From: Mesorhizobium sp. M1D.F.Ca.ET.043.01.1.1
GTDB taxonomy: Bacteria > Pseudomonadota > Alphaproteobacteria > Rhizobiales > Rhizobiaceae
Assembly: GCF_003952385.1 (NCBI RefSeq)
Contig: NZ_CP034444.1
Span: 2,542,001-2,606,000, forward strand
Direction of reading: 5' to 3'
Length of the DNA: 64,000 bases
A model generated the notes under the pieces. That model saw nothing but the letters and a program-made list of their open reading frames with translations. It was not told where the DNA came from and ran no database searches. This document shows, piece after piece, positions 28,575-37,041 of the stretch (within the stretch, counting starts at the first letter, position 1; the number at the start of each line of letters is the position of its first letter). The translations under genes and the position numbers were made by a program.

Positions 28575-29513
28575 ATGCACCCCGCCTTCTCGGTCGTCTT
28601 CTTCACCACCGCCACCGGCGCCGGCTACGGCCTGCTGGCGCTGCTCGGCCTGCTTGGCGGGTTGGGTTTCGCCCCGGCCGATTTCCGGCTTGGCGTCGTC
28701 GGCATGACGCTGGCGCTCGGGCTGATCATCGTGGGCCTATTGTCCTCGACCGGCCATCTCGGCCGGCCTGAGCGCGCCTGGCGCGCCTTCTCGCAATGGC
28801 GCAGCTCCTGGCTGTCGCGCGAGGGCGTGGCCTCGGTCGCGACGTTCATTCCGGCCGGGCTGTTCGGCATCGGCTGGGTGGTGCTTGGCCGCAGCGGCGG
28901 CTGGGTGGCCGTCGCCGGACTGCTGGCTGCGGCCGGTGCGGTAACTACCGTCTGCGCGACAGGCATGATCTACGCCTCGCTGAAGCCGATCGCGCAGTGG
29001 CACAGCCGCTATACTTTGCCGGCTTATCTTATCTTTGCCGGCATGACGGGTGGCGTGTTGCTCAACGCTCTGCTGCAAGGGTTTGGCGACGGATCGACGG
29101 CGGTGCTTGCTGGCGCATTGCTAGCCACGCTCGCCGGCTGGGGCTGGAAACTCGCGACCTGGCGCTACAACGACCAGCTGGAAATCCCGACCACCGCCAA
29201 CACGGCGACGGGCCTGGCCGGCGGCACGGTGCGGTCGATCGAATGGCCGCATACCGAAGAGAACTACCTGCTCAAGGAGATGGGTTTTCGCATCGCGCGC
29301 AAGCACGGCGCGAAGCTGCGACGGATCACGCAGGCGCTGGCTTTCGCTGTGCCGGCTGTCTTGCTCGTCGTCGCGCTCGTCTCACCGTGGCCAGTCGCGG
29401 CCATCGCGTCGGCGCTCGCGGCTATTGCCCAGCTTATCGGCATGCTGGTCGAGCGCTGGCTGTTCTTCGCCGAAGCGAAGCACACGGTGACGCTCTACTA
29501 CGGCAGGGAGTAG
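28575..29513 (+). CDS. soeC: DmsC/SoeC-like membrane anchor subunit
   Basis: 312 residues with about eight membrane helices, of the DmsC-type quinone-interacting anchor family (SVVFFTTATGAGYGLLAL, SSTGHLGRPERAWRAF, SWLSREG). The motif HLGRPERAWRAFS is characteristic. It passes electrons to the quinone pool and ties SoeAB to the inner face of the membrane. It starts 11 bp after soeB. A palindromic repeat 3' of the gene may terminate the operon. Confidence 0.85.
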   Translation: MHPAFSVVFFTTATGAGYGLLALLGLLGGLGFAPADFRLGVVGMTLALGLIIVGLLSSTGHLGRPERAWRAFSQWRSSWLSREGVASVATFIPAGLFGIGWVVLGRSGGWVAVAGLLAAAGAVTTVCATGMIYASLKPIAQWHSRYTLPAYLIFAGMTGGVLLNALLQGFGDGSTAVLAGALLATLAGWGWKLATWRYNDQLEIPTTANTATGLAGGTVRSIEWPHTEENYLLKEMGFRIARKHGAKLRRITQALAFAVPAVLLVVALVSPWPVAAIASALAAIAQLIGMLVERWLFFAEAKHTVTLYYGRE

Positions 29514-29521
29514 CTCTCTTT

Positions 29522-29563
29522 GTGCATGTCGTTGTCCCAAAACCGTTTTGGGCGATATGCATC
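29522..29563. repeat. Mosaic palindrome, family 2 (palindrome B only)
   Basis: GCATGTCGTTGTCCCAAAAC ... TTTTGGGCGATATGCAT folds into a stem between two convergent genes. Its right end runs into the stop codon of pdeM. It is the same family as the copies at 46206, 46448, 48926, 49681, 56614 and 63395. Confidence 0.8.
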
Positions 29564-30278
29564 AGCCCGGCCTTAACATCGAGCCGGAAATTGCGAAAAT
29601 CCGCTCGGCGCCCAGCATATAGGCCATCAGCGTTTCCAGGCGGAACAGGCCGGCATAGGCGCGATCGAGCACGTTGAGCGAGCCGGTATAGGCGCCGAAG
29701 GCCGGCATGATCATGCGGCCGCCGTCGCCGGCGAAACAGCGCCGCCGAACCGAGCGGCCGCGCTGGACGATGCGGGCGCAGGGATGAAGATGACCTGCGA
29801 TCTCGCCTTCGATCCGCAGCTTCGACGGCTCGTGACGGAACACCAGCGAGCCGACGGCGAGTTCCTTCACCGTCTCGCCCGGCAGGTCGGCCGGCGCCTC
29901 CGGATCGTGGTTGCCGGCGACCCAGAACCAGTCGCGGCCGGCCATCATCGCCTCCAGCCGCTCGCGGAAGCTCAGATGCATGCGCTCGGCGCCGCCGCCA
30001 TCGTGGAAGGAATCGCCAAGGCTGACGACGATCCGCGGCTGATAGTCGGCGATCACTGCCTGCAGCCGCAGCAAGGTGGCGCCGGTGTCGTAGGGCGGGA
30101 TCAGCGCGCCGCGCTTGGCGAAGGACGAGCCCTTTTCGAGATGCAGGTCGGAGACGGCGAGCAGCCGCAGATCGGGGAAGTAGAGCACGCCGCGCCGGTC
30201 GCAAACCGCGCGCTCGCCGGCGATGCCGATCAGATCGGCCTCGGCGATCAGCGTTGCGCGCGACAGCGAAAAATTCAT
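29562..30278 (-). CDS. pdeM: Ligase-associated DNA-damage-response phosphoesterase PdeM
   Basis: 238-residue calcineurin-like metallophosphoesterase with motifs SDLHLEKGSSFAKRG, SLGDSFHDGG, VAGNHDPEAP and GHLHPCAR carrying the metal ligands. The length and DLHLEKG start match PdeM, which is paired with the DEXH helicase in a ligase-associated DNA damage cluster. Here it follows the helicase gene by 24 bp on the same strand, so they form an operon. No ATP-dependent ligase or partner exonuclease lies nearby in the window. Confidence 0.87.
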   Translation of the reverse strand: MNFSLSRATLIAEADLIGIAGERAVCDRRGVLYFPDLRLLAVSDLHLEKGSSFAKRGALIPPYDTGATLLRLQAVIADYQPRIVVSLGDSFHDGGGAERMHLSFRERLEAMMAGRDWFWVAGNHDPEAPADLPGETVKELAVGSLVFRHEPSKLRIEGEIAGHLHPCARIVQRGRSVRRRCFAGDGGRMIMPAFGAYTGSLNVLDRAYAGLFRLETLMAYMLGAERIFAISGSMLRPG

Positions 30279-30302
30279 CCCCTCATAGCCCCTCTCGCTC
30301 CT

Positions 30303-32837
30303 TCACCCTCGGCCCATCGCCTCTTCGACCAGATCGGCGGCTTCCATCAAGAGCGTGTCGTTGGCGCCGCCATTGACCGATTCCTTGCCGATCTCCAGCA
30401 TCACCGGCACCGCCAGCGGCGAGATCTGGTCGAGATGCTTATGCATGATTCGACCGCGCACGCGCGAGAGCATCTCGCCAAGTCTGCTGACATCGAGCAA
30501 TCCGGCAGAGGCGTCGGTGCGCGTCGCCTGCAGCAGGATATGGTCGGGCTCGTGACTGCGCAGCACGTCGTAGATCAGGTCGGCCGAGACCGTCACCTGG
30601 CGCCCGCTCTTCTCCTGGCCGGGGTAGCGTTTCTCGATCAGCCCGGCGATGACGGCGCAGGTGCGGAAAGTGCGCTTCAGCATCCAGCTGTCGTTCAGCC
30701 AGGCTTCCAGATCGTCGCCCAGCATGTCCTCGTCGAAGAGTGCGGCCAGCGACGGCTTCCTCGCCTTGAAGAGTGCCGCCATGTCGTCCAGCGCCCAGAC
30801 GGCGAGCGAATAGTCGGTGGCGACGAAACCGAGCGGCCTGGCAGACGCGCGCTCCAGCCGGCGCGTCAAAAGCATGCCAAGCGTCTGGTGCGCCAGCCGG
30901 CCCTCGAAGGGATAGGCGACCATGTAATGACGGTTGCCACGCGGAAAGGTCTCGATCAGCAAGTCGCCGCGCTTCGGCAGAACCGACTTCTCCTTCTGCA
31001 GCCGCAGCCAGTCGGCGACCTGTTCCGGCAAGGCTTTCCAGCGGTCGCTGTCGGCCAGCATGCCGCGCACCTGCTCGGCGAGATAGGTCGACAGCGGGAA
31101 CTTGCCGCCAGCATAGGACGGCACGATGATGTTGGCGCCGGCGCCGTTGGAGACGACGCATTCGTTCTCGCGGATGCCTTCGAAGCGCAGCACCTTGCCG
31201 GCGAAGAGGAAATTGTCGCCGGGTCTCAGCGTCTCGGCGAAATATTCCTCGATCTTGCCGAGCACAGGCCCGCCGCGGCCGGCCATGCCCCGGCCTTGCC
31301 GGACATAGCGGATGTTGAGCTCCGGCATCTCGACGATGGTGCCGACATTCAGCCGGTATTGCTGCGCGACTCTCGGATGCGAGACGCGCCACAGCCCGTC
31401 CTTATTGCGGCGTATGCGGGCATAGCGCTCGTAGTTCTTCAGTGCGTAGCCGCCGGTGGCGACGAAGTCGATGACGCGGTCGAAGGTCTCGCGCTCCAGC
31501 GTTGCGTAAGGGGCGGCGCCGCGCACCTCCTCGAACAAAAGGTCGGCGTCGAACGGCCCGCCGCAGGCGACGCCCAGCACATGCTGCGACAGCACGTCGA
31601 GCGCGCCCTTGATCAGCGGCGGCGTGTCCTGCGCGCCGAGGTAGTTGGCGTCGAGCGCGGCGCGGCATTCCAGCACCTCGAAACGGTTGGCCGGGATCAG
31701 GATCGCCTTCGACGGCTCGTCCATGCGGTGGTTGGCGCGGCCGATGCGCTGCGCCAACCGGCTGGCGCCCTTCGGGGCGCCGACATGCACGACCAGGTCG
31801 ACGTCGCCCCAGTCGATACCGAGATCGAGGGTGGAAGTGGCCACGATGGCGCGCAACGCATTGTCGGCCATCGCCTTCTCGACGCGGCGGCGCTGGCCGA
31901 CATCGAGCGAGCCGTGATGCAGCGCGATCGGCAAAGAGTCCTCGTTGGCCCGCCAGAGCTCCTGGAACAATAGCTCGGCCTGGCTGCGGGTGTTGACGAA
32001 GAGCAGCGTCGTGCGGTGCTCCTTGATCGCTTCATAGATCTCGGGGATGGCGTAGCGGGCCGAATGGCCCGACCACGGCACACGCTCGCGCGAGTCGAGG
32101 ATCGAGATGTCGGGCTTGGCGCCGCCGGCAACCGTGATCAGCCCGGCCATGTCGGGATTCTTTGAATTTTTAGGTGGATTCTGCGCGACCAGCCAGCGCC
32201 GCAATTCGTCCGGCTCGGCGACGGTTGCCGACAGGCCGATGGTTTGCAACTGGGGAACGAAGGCGCGCAGCCGCGCCAGGCCGAGCGCCAGCAGGTGCCC
32301 ACGCTTCGAGGTGACCAACGAATGCAACTCGTCGAGCACGACATAGCGCAGGTCCTCGAAGAAACGCTTCGCGTCGTTCGAGGCGATCAGCAAGGCGAGC
32401 TGCTCGGGCGTGGTGAGCAGGATGTCGGGCGGCACCAGCTTCTGGCGCTGTCGCTTGTGCGAAGGCGTATCGCCGGTGCGCGTCTCGATGGTGACCGGCA
32501 ATCCGATCTCCTCGACCGGCTTGCCGAGGTTGCGCTCGATGTCGACGGCCAAAGCCTTGAGCGGCGAGATGTAGAGCGTGTGGATGCCGCGATGCGCTTC
32601 GCCGGGCTTGCGGCGCGGACGTTTCGCGAGCTCGGTGAGCGACGGCAGGAAGCCGGCAAGGGTCTTGCCGGCGCCGGTCGGCGCGATCAGCAGCACCGAT
32701 TGTCCGGCCTCAGCCTTCGCCAGCAGCTCGAGCTGATGGAGACGCGGCGACCAGCCTTTTGCGCCGAACCATTTGACGAATGGCTCGGGCAGGAGGACGG
32801 CGGCATTCTGTTCGGCAAGGCGCGGCTGCTCTGTCAC
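30303..32837 (-). CDS. Ligase-associated DEXH-box (Lhr-core-like) helicase
   Basis: 844-residue SF2 helicase. Walker A LLIAPTGAGKTLAG (near residue 49), Walker B VVLDELHSLV (DELH), motif III LSATVAEP, motif V region ATSTLDLGIDWGDV, motif VI QRIGRANHRMD. The C-terminal half is the Lhr-type extension (GWRGRG-like and LQKEKSVLPKRGDLLI regions). This matches the ligase-associated DEXH helicase family involved in alkylation or crosslink repair. It is cotranscribed with pdeM. The gap to the insertion element upstream is about 88 bp. Confidence 0.88.
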   Translation of the reverse strand: MTEQPRLAEQNAAVLLPEPFVKWFGAKGWSPRLHQLELLAKAEAGQSVLLIAPTGAGKTLAGFLPSLTELAKRPRRKPGEAHRGIHTLYISPLKALAVDIERNLGKPVEEIGLPVTIETRTGDTPSHKRQRQKLVPPDILLTTPEQLALLIASNDAKRFFEDLRYVVLDELHSLVTSKRGHLLALGLARLRAFVPQLQTIGLSATVAEPDELRRWLVAQNPPKNSKNPDMAGLITVAGGAKPDISILDSRERVPWSGHSARYAIPEIYEAIKEHRTTLLFVNTRSQAELLFQELWRANEDSLPIALHHGSLDVGQRRRVEKAMADNALRAIVATSTLDLGIDWGDVDLVVHVGAPKGASRLAQRIGRANHRMDEPSKAILIPANRFEVLECRAALDANYLGAQDTPPLIKGALDVLSQHVLGVACGGPFDADLLFEEVRGAAPYATLERETFDRVIDFVATGGYALKNYERYARIRRNKDGLWRVSHPRVAQQYRLNVGTIVEMPELNIRYVRQGRGMAGRGGPVLGKIEEYFAETLRPGDNFLFAGKVLRFEGIRENECVVSNGAGANIIVPSYAGGKFPLSTYLAEQVRGMLADSDRWKALPEQVADWLRLQKEKSVLPKRGDLLIETFPRGNRHYMVAYPFEGRLAHQTLGMLLTRRLERASARPLGFVATDYSLAVWALDDMAALFKARKPSLAALFDEDMLGDDLEAWLNDSWMLKRTFRTCAVIAGLIEKRYPGQEKSGRQVTVSADLIYDVLRSHEPDHILLQATRTDASAGLLDVSRLGEMLSRVRGRIMHKHLDQISPLAVPVMLEIGKESVNGGANDTLLMEAADLVEEAMGRG

Positions 32838-32916
32838 GCGCCAGAGGTAGCGCGACGACGCGCGCTCGCCAAGGAAAATCGGAACAAAAGGGGATCAGCA
32901 TTCCTCGCCCCTTCTC

Positions 32917-32925
32917 CCCTTGTGG
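32917..32925. repeat. Left target-site duplication of the IS
   Basis: CCCTTGTGG flanks the left IS end and is repeated at 34063-34071. Because the IS ends read GG/CC, the duplication could be read as 7, 9 or 11 bp; 9 bp with ends GCCTG is the symmetric choice. Confidence 0.7.
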
Positions 32926-34062
32926 GCCTGTTGCGTAATTGGCTGGTTGTGATTCTCTGAGTTGGAACTCGGAGGGAATCGCGATGGCGGTGAAGCGGAC
33001 GGGTCAGTTGAGCCTGGCGGAAGCATTTCTGGGCCAGAAGCTTGCTGGTGGATCCTCGCCGCTCGATCGGCTGTCCGGTCTGGTGAAGTGGTATCGCTTC
33101 GAGAAGCTGCTCAACCCGCTACGCGATGGCGGCCCGGGACGTGCGGCCTGGCCGCCATTGGTGCTGTTCAAAGCACTGCTGCTGCAATCGCTCTATGGGC
33201 TATCGGATCGCGAACTCGAGGAAGCGCTGGGTGACCGGCTGTCGTTCCGGCGCTTTGTCGGGCTTGGCCTTGAGGAGAGCATTCCCGATCACACAGTGCT
33301 GTCGCGCTTCCGCAACCTGCTTGTCGGCGAAGGGCTGATGGAAAGGCTGTTTGGCGAACTGGACCGGCAGGTGGAGAAGGCCGGCGTGATCCTGAAGCGC
33401 GGCACGATGCTGGATGCGACGCTGATCGATGCGGTCTCGGCGCCGCCGACAGCCGAGCGGCCCTCGAAGGATGCCGATGCCCGTCCCGTGCGGCGGGGCA
33501 AGGGCGGCTTTACCTTCGGCTACAAGGCCCATGTTGGGGTCGACGAGGGCTCTGGTCTGATCCGCACGGTGATCACCACGCCGGCCAACGTCAACGACAC
33601 GGTAGTGGCCGATCACTTGATCCGAGGCGACGAGAAGACGGTGTGGGCGGATGCCGCCTATGACACGCATGCCCGGCGTGCTCGGCTCAAGGCCGAGGGC
33701 AGGAAGCCGCGCATTGCCCGCCGCCCCAATAAGCACCATTCGCTGCCCGAGCGGCTCAAGCGCTACAATCGCCTGATCGCACGACGGCGGGCGGCGGTGG
33801 AGACGACCTTCGCCACGCTCAAGAACCGCATGAAACTGACCACAATCCGCTATGTCGGACTGGCCAAGGCCGCAGCCCAGGTGACACTTGCCGCGATCGC
33901 TTTCAACATGCGCCGATGGGCGGCAATCACAGGATAGGTGCGCCTAGCATCCAGCCTAAGGCCGCCCGCCACCATCAAACTCCACCCCAAAAGCCAAAAA
34001 TGAGCGAGACCTCACGGGCCAAACCGCCTCGCGGGTCTGTCCGCGCTAACTGCGCAACAGGC
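32926..34062. mobile_element. IS5-type insertion sequence, 1137 bp
   Basis: Imperfect terminal inverted repeats, left GCCTGTTGCGTAATTGGC and right (reverse complement) GCCTGTTGCGCAGTTAGC, flanked by direct repeats CCCTTGTGG. Removing the element and one repeat restores an exact palindrome, CCTTCTCCC-CTTGT-GGGAGAAGG, so it inserted in the loop of a pre-existing repeat. It holds a single intact transposase gene. The length, single ORF and probable 9-bp duplication suggest the IS5 family, perhaps the IS903-like group. Confidence 0.88.
32984..33937 (+). CDS. IS5-family transposase
   Basis: 317 residues. DDE catalytic residues: D144 (GTMLDATLID), D223 (VWADAAYD) and E273 (RRRAAVETTFATLKNRM) with the family Y-(2)-R-(3)-E spacing. 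N-terminal DUF772-like domain (WPPLVLFKALLLQSLYGLSDRELEEAL). The ATG at 32984 has GGAGGG upstream. The gene is intact, so the element may be mobile. Confidence 0.93.
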   Translation: MAVKRTGQLSLAEAFLGQKLAGGSSPLDRLSGLVKWYRFEKLLNPLRDGGPGRAAWPPLVLFKALLLQSLYGLSDRELEEALGDRLSFRRFVGLGLEESIPDHTVLSRFRNLLVGEGLMERLFGELDRQVEKAGVILKRGTMLDATLIDAVSAPPTAERPSKDADARPVRRGKGGFTFGYKAHVGVDEGSGLIRTVITTPANVNDTVVADHLIRGDEKTVWADAAYDTHARRARLKAEGRKPRIARRPNKHHSLPERLKRYNRLIARRRAAVETTFATLKNRMKLTTIRYVGLAKAAAQVTLAAIAFNMRRWAAITG

Positions 34063-34193
34063 CCCTTGTGGGAGAAGGTGGATCGGCGCGCAGCGCCGAG
34101 ACGGATGAGGGGTGTTCCAGCGGAGTGAGACGCTGGCGTTCCCTGGAGCACCCCTCATCCGTCGCCTTCGGCGACACCTTCTCCCACAAGGGG
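34062..34193. repeat. Long palindromic repeat beside the IS
   Basis: Outer arms CCCCTTGTGGGAGAAGGTG (34062-34080) and its complement at 34175-34193 pair over 19 bp; inner arms ACGGATGAGGGGTG (34101-34114) and complement at 34149-34162 pair over 14 bp. The element could fold into a large cruciform. The IS sits in the first outer-arm palindrome. It is downstream of the NlpC/P60 gene. Confidence 0.8.
34063..34071. repeat. Right target-site duplication of the IS
   Basis: CCCTTGTGG, identical to the left flank at 32917-32925. Confidence 0.7.
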
Positions 34194-34209
34194 AGAAGGG
34201 GAGTCTGCG

Positions 34210-35070
34210 CTACGGCCTCCGGAACCCCGTCGGGCCGCCATAGAGATAGCCGATGCGCTCGACCGCCTCCTTCAGCCCTTCGCGCGAGACCAGCATGGTG
34301 TGGCCGTTGGCGTGGATCATCTCTTTCGCGTCGGTCATGATCGCGACATGGCCCTTCCAGAAGACGAGGTCGCCGCGCTGAAGTCCGGAGAAATCGGGGC
34401 CCGGCTCGATCGGCGTGCCGATCGACGCCGCCTGCATATCGGTGTCGCGCAGCACGTCCCTGCCAGTCATGCGCATTGCCAGCTGCACGAGGCCGGAGCA
34501 GTCGATGCCGAAGCCGGAGACGCCGCCCCACAGATAGGGCGTGCCGAGGAAGCTTTCGGCGACCGTGACATAGTCGTCGGCCAACTCCGCGATCGGTCTG
34601 AGATGGCGGGCGATGACCGCCTGGCCGGAAGGCAGCAGCGCATAATGCGTGCCGCGCGTTTCGGCCGAGCCCGTCACCGTCACCGTCGAGCCCATCGACA
34701 ATTGTCCGCCGACCGGAAAGCGCAGATCAGGGCCCGGATAGAGGAAGGTGCGCGGCACGGAAATGATATGCGTCGGTGCTTGTTCGCGCTGACCAAGCAC
34801 ATTGTCGGCGACATAGCCGACATAGCCGTCGCGCTCGGCCTGCACCCAGGCCCAGCCTTCCGCGTCCTCGAAGACCAGCACGTCGTCGCCGAAGAGCGCC
34901 TGGGTGTTGACCCCGGCATCGGGGCGCGGCGCCTTGCGCAGGTCGGCGACGGCGGCGGTGATCCGCGCCCGGCGGCCGGCGACGAAGCGGTCGGCGGCGA
35001 CCTCTCCTTTCAGCCTGGCATCGGCGAGATCGGAACGGAAGGCATGAAGGCGGGCATCCCTGGCGGTCAA
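34210..35070 (-). CDS. NlpC/P60 (C40) cell-wall peptidase with SH3 domain
   Basis: 286 residues. Residues about 35-160 form bacterial SH3-like domains (RKAPRPDAG, WAWVQAERDGYVGYV). Residues about 165-280 form the NlpC/P60 catalytic domain: C191 in GIDCSGLVQLAMR, H241 in FWKGHVAIMTD and H253 in MIHANGHT. Such enzymes cleave D-Glu-mDAP links in murein peptides. No signal peptide is evident, as in the cytoplasmic murein-recycling variants. It follows the MarR gene by 29 bp and the M17 aminopeptidase lies upstream in the same orientation, suggesting a peptide-recycling operon. Confidence 0.88.
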   Translation of the reverse strand: MTARDARLHAFRSDLADARLKGEVAADRFVAGRRARITAAVADLRKAPRPDAGVNTQALFGDDVLVFEDAEGWAWVQAERDGYVGYVADNVLGQREQAPTHIISVPRTFLYPGPDLRFPVGGQLSMGSTVTVTGSAETRGTHYALLPSGQAVIARHLRPIAELADDYVTVAESFLGTPYLWGGVSGFGIDCSGLVQLAMRMTGRDVLRDTDMQAASIGTPIEPGPDFSGLQRGDLVFWKGHVAIMTDAKEMIHANGHTMLVSREGLKEAVERIGYLYGGPTGFRRP

Positions 35071-35099
35071 ATCGGCAATCCAGTCAACTTGGTGATCGG

Positions 35100-35450
35100 T
35101 CAGATGGGCAGCTCATGCGCCCGGTCGACGATACCATCGCCGAAGCGCTCGACAAAGAGCGCGCCTTCCACCGTGCGCCGGACGAGCACGTTGCGCTTGT
35201 CGAGCTCGTCGCGGTGGCGCGAGACGAGCTTCAGCGCGCCCATCGTGTCGAGCGCCCGGGTGATGACCGGCTTGGTGACGTTGAGCCTTGCGGCCAGCCC
35301 GCGCACCGTATGCGGCGGCGGGTCGAGGTAGATGGTGAGCAGGATCGCCGTCTGGCGCATGGTGAGGTCGGACGCGCCCTCGCGCACCTGCGACAGCAAC
35401 ACCTGCTGCCACAGTCGCAAGGCCTGGCTCGGGCGCATCGAGATCGACAT
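35100..35450 (-). CDS. MarR-family transcriptional regulator
   Basis: 116-residue winged-helix regulator (SDLTMRQTAILLTIYLDPPPHTVRGLAARLNVTKPVITRALDTM, then a wing SRHRDELDKRNVLVRRT). It sits between the aminopeptidase and NlpC/P60 genes, in the same orientation, and may regulate this cluster. The effector is not known. Confidence 0.85.
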   Translation of the reverse strand: MSISMRPSQALRLWQQVLLSQVREGASDLTMRQTAILLTIYLDPPPHTVRGLAARLNVTKPVITRALDTMGALKLVSRHRDELDKRNVLVRRTVEGALFVERFGDGIVDRAHELPI

Positions 35451-35520
35451 CCGCCCAGTATGGCGGCAATTCGTTTCGCTTCCGTTTCAGTGCCCGGCAT
35501 TTGCCGGCTTTTCCGCCGCC

Positions 35521-35560
35521 TATTTGTTTTAGGCAATTCCGGACGAAATTGCTTTATCCG
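35521..35560. repeat. Partial mosaic repeat, family 1
   Basis: TTTTAGGCAATTCCGGACGA matches the core of the repeats at 3854 and 40029 but is truncated. It abuts the stop codon of the aminopeptidase gene (35554). Confidence 0.55.
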
Positions 35561-36918
35561 AACCGGCTCGAAATGATCCGTTCCAGGGCGCGAATGCCTT
35601 GCGCTTCGCCGCCGGTCAGACCGTGCGGGCGATCGTTGGGATTCCAGGCAAAAATGTCGAAATGCGCCCAGCTGGGCGTCTTCTCGACGAAGCGCTTGAG
35701 GAACAGAGCCGCGGTGATCGATCCGGCAAGGCCGTCCGTGGTGACGTTGCTGACGTCGGCGACCCTGGACGAGAGCTTTGCATCATAGGGACGCCACAAG
35801 GGCATGCGCCACAGCGGATCCTCGACAGCGAGCGAAGCCGCAGCCAGGTCGGCCGCCAGCGCCTCATCGCCGGTGTAGAATGGCGGCAGATCGGGGCCGA
35901 GCGCGACGCGGGCGGCTCCGGTCAGCGTCGCCATGTCGATGAGCAGCGCCGGCCTTTCCTCGTCGGCGAGCGCCAGGGCGTCGGCGAGGACCAGCCTGCC
36001 TTCGGCGTCGGTGTTGCCGATCTCGACCGTGATGCCCTTGCGGCTTCTCAGCACATCGCCCGGCCGGAAGGCGTTGCCGGCGATGGAATTCTCGACCGCG
36101 GGGATCAGCACCCGCAACCGCACATTCAGTTTCGCCGCCATGATGATCGAGGCCAGACCCAGCACGTTGGCAGCGCCGCCCATGTCCTTCTTCATCAACA
36201 GCATGCCCGACGACGGCTTGATGTCGAGACCGCCGGTGTCGAAGCAGACGCCCTTGCCGACCAGCGTCACCTTCGGCGCATCGCTTGGACCCCATGTCAT
36301 GTCGATCAGCCGCGGCGCGCCGGTGGAGGCGCGGCCGACGGCATGGATCATCGGGAAATTCCGCGCCAGGAGGTCGTCGCCCTTGACGACGGTGATTTCG
36401 GCGCCGTGGCCGGCGGCCAGCACCTCTACGGCCTCCTCCAGCTCACCCGGCCCCATGTCGCTGGTCGGCGTGTTGACGAGGTCGCGCGTCAGAAAAATGC
36501 CCTCGGCGATGCGGCCCACACGCGCCCTGTCGGCGCCCGGCGGCAGCGCGAAGCGCAACACCTTGCCGGGCTTCTTGCCGTAGCGGGTGAAGACGTAGCC
36601 ACCGAGGACGAGGGCCAGCGCCGCAAGATCAGGCGCTGGCAAATCCTGGGCGAAATGCCATTCGCCCTCGGGCAGCGATCTCGCCAGGGCGCCGACGGCA
36701 AGCTGGCTGTCGCCGTCGCCGGTGCCGAACAGCGCGCCGGCGAGAGCGCCACCCTCGCCCGGCAGAACGAGCGTGCGGCCCGCCTCGCCGGAAAAGCCAT
36801 TGGCCCGTGCCCAGGCAATGACCGAGGGCGGAAGGAACGAGGCGTCGAGGCCGTCCTTTCCCACCAGATAAACTGGCAAGGCGGTTTCCGGTTTGTGGTC
36901 AATGAGTTCGACAGGCAT
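35554..36918 (-). CDS. M17 leucyl aminopeptidase family protein
   Basis: 454 residues. Catalytic C-terminal domain with VGKGVCFDTGGLDIKPSSGMLLMKKDMGGAA (Lys and Asp metal ligands) and the signature NTDAEGRLVLADAL. It removes N-terminal residues from peptides using two metal ions. I chose ATG 36918; a GTG at 36939 is possible. It is the first gene of a likely operon with MarR and NlpC/P60 genes, which would fit peptide and murein recycling. Confidence 0.9.
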   Translation of the reverse strand: MPVELIDHKPETALPVYLVGKDGLDASFLPPSVIAWARANGFSGEAGRTLVLPGEGGALAGALFGTGDGDSQLAVGALARSLPEGEWHFAQDLPAPDLAALALVLGGYVFTRYGKKPGKVLRFALPPGADRARVGRIAEGIFLTRDLVNTPTSDMGPGELEEAVEVLAAGHGAEITVVKGDDLLARNFPMIHAVGRASTGAPRLIDMTWGPSDAPKVTLVGKGVCFDTGGLDIKPSSGMLLMKKDMGGAANVLGLASIIMAAKLNVRLRVLIPAVENSIAGNAFRPGDVLRSRKGITVEIGNTDAEGRLVLADALALADEERPALLIDMATLTGAARVALGPDLPPFYTGDEALAADLAAASLAVEDPLWRMPLWRPYDAKLSSRVADVSNVTTDGLAGSITAALFLKRFVEKTPSWAHFDIFAWNPNDRPHGLTGGEAQGIRALERIISSRFG

Positions 36919-37041
36919 TCGATGGTCTCCGGCAGGCACGGCGAGTCGGGCTTTTTAACGATCCGTTAGGGTTAACAGAATATTTCTGGGAGAGGGAAGA
37001 CGGCCAGCCTAATGGCCGCGCAGGAATGGAGAGACGGCGCG

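Noticed and set aside
24902..29513. Formate dehydrogenase identity for the Mo complex
   Set aside because: The large subunit lacks the Sec/Cys context and accessory fdhD/fdhE neighbours, and the DmsC-type anchor with no Tat signal fits SoeABC better.
34062..34193. Second IS end or MITE
   Set aside because: The repeat is a typical chromosomal palindrome and has no target duplication of its own.
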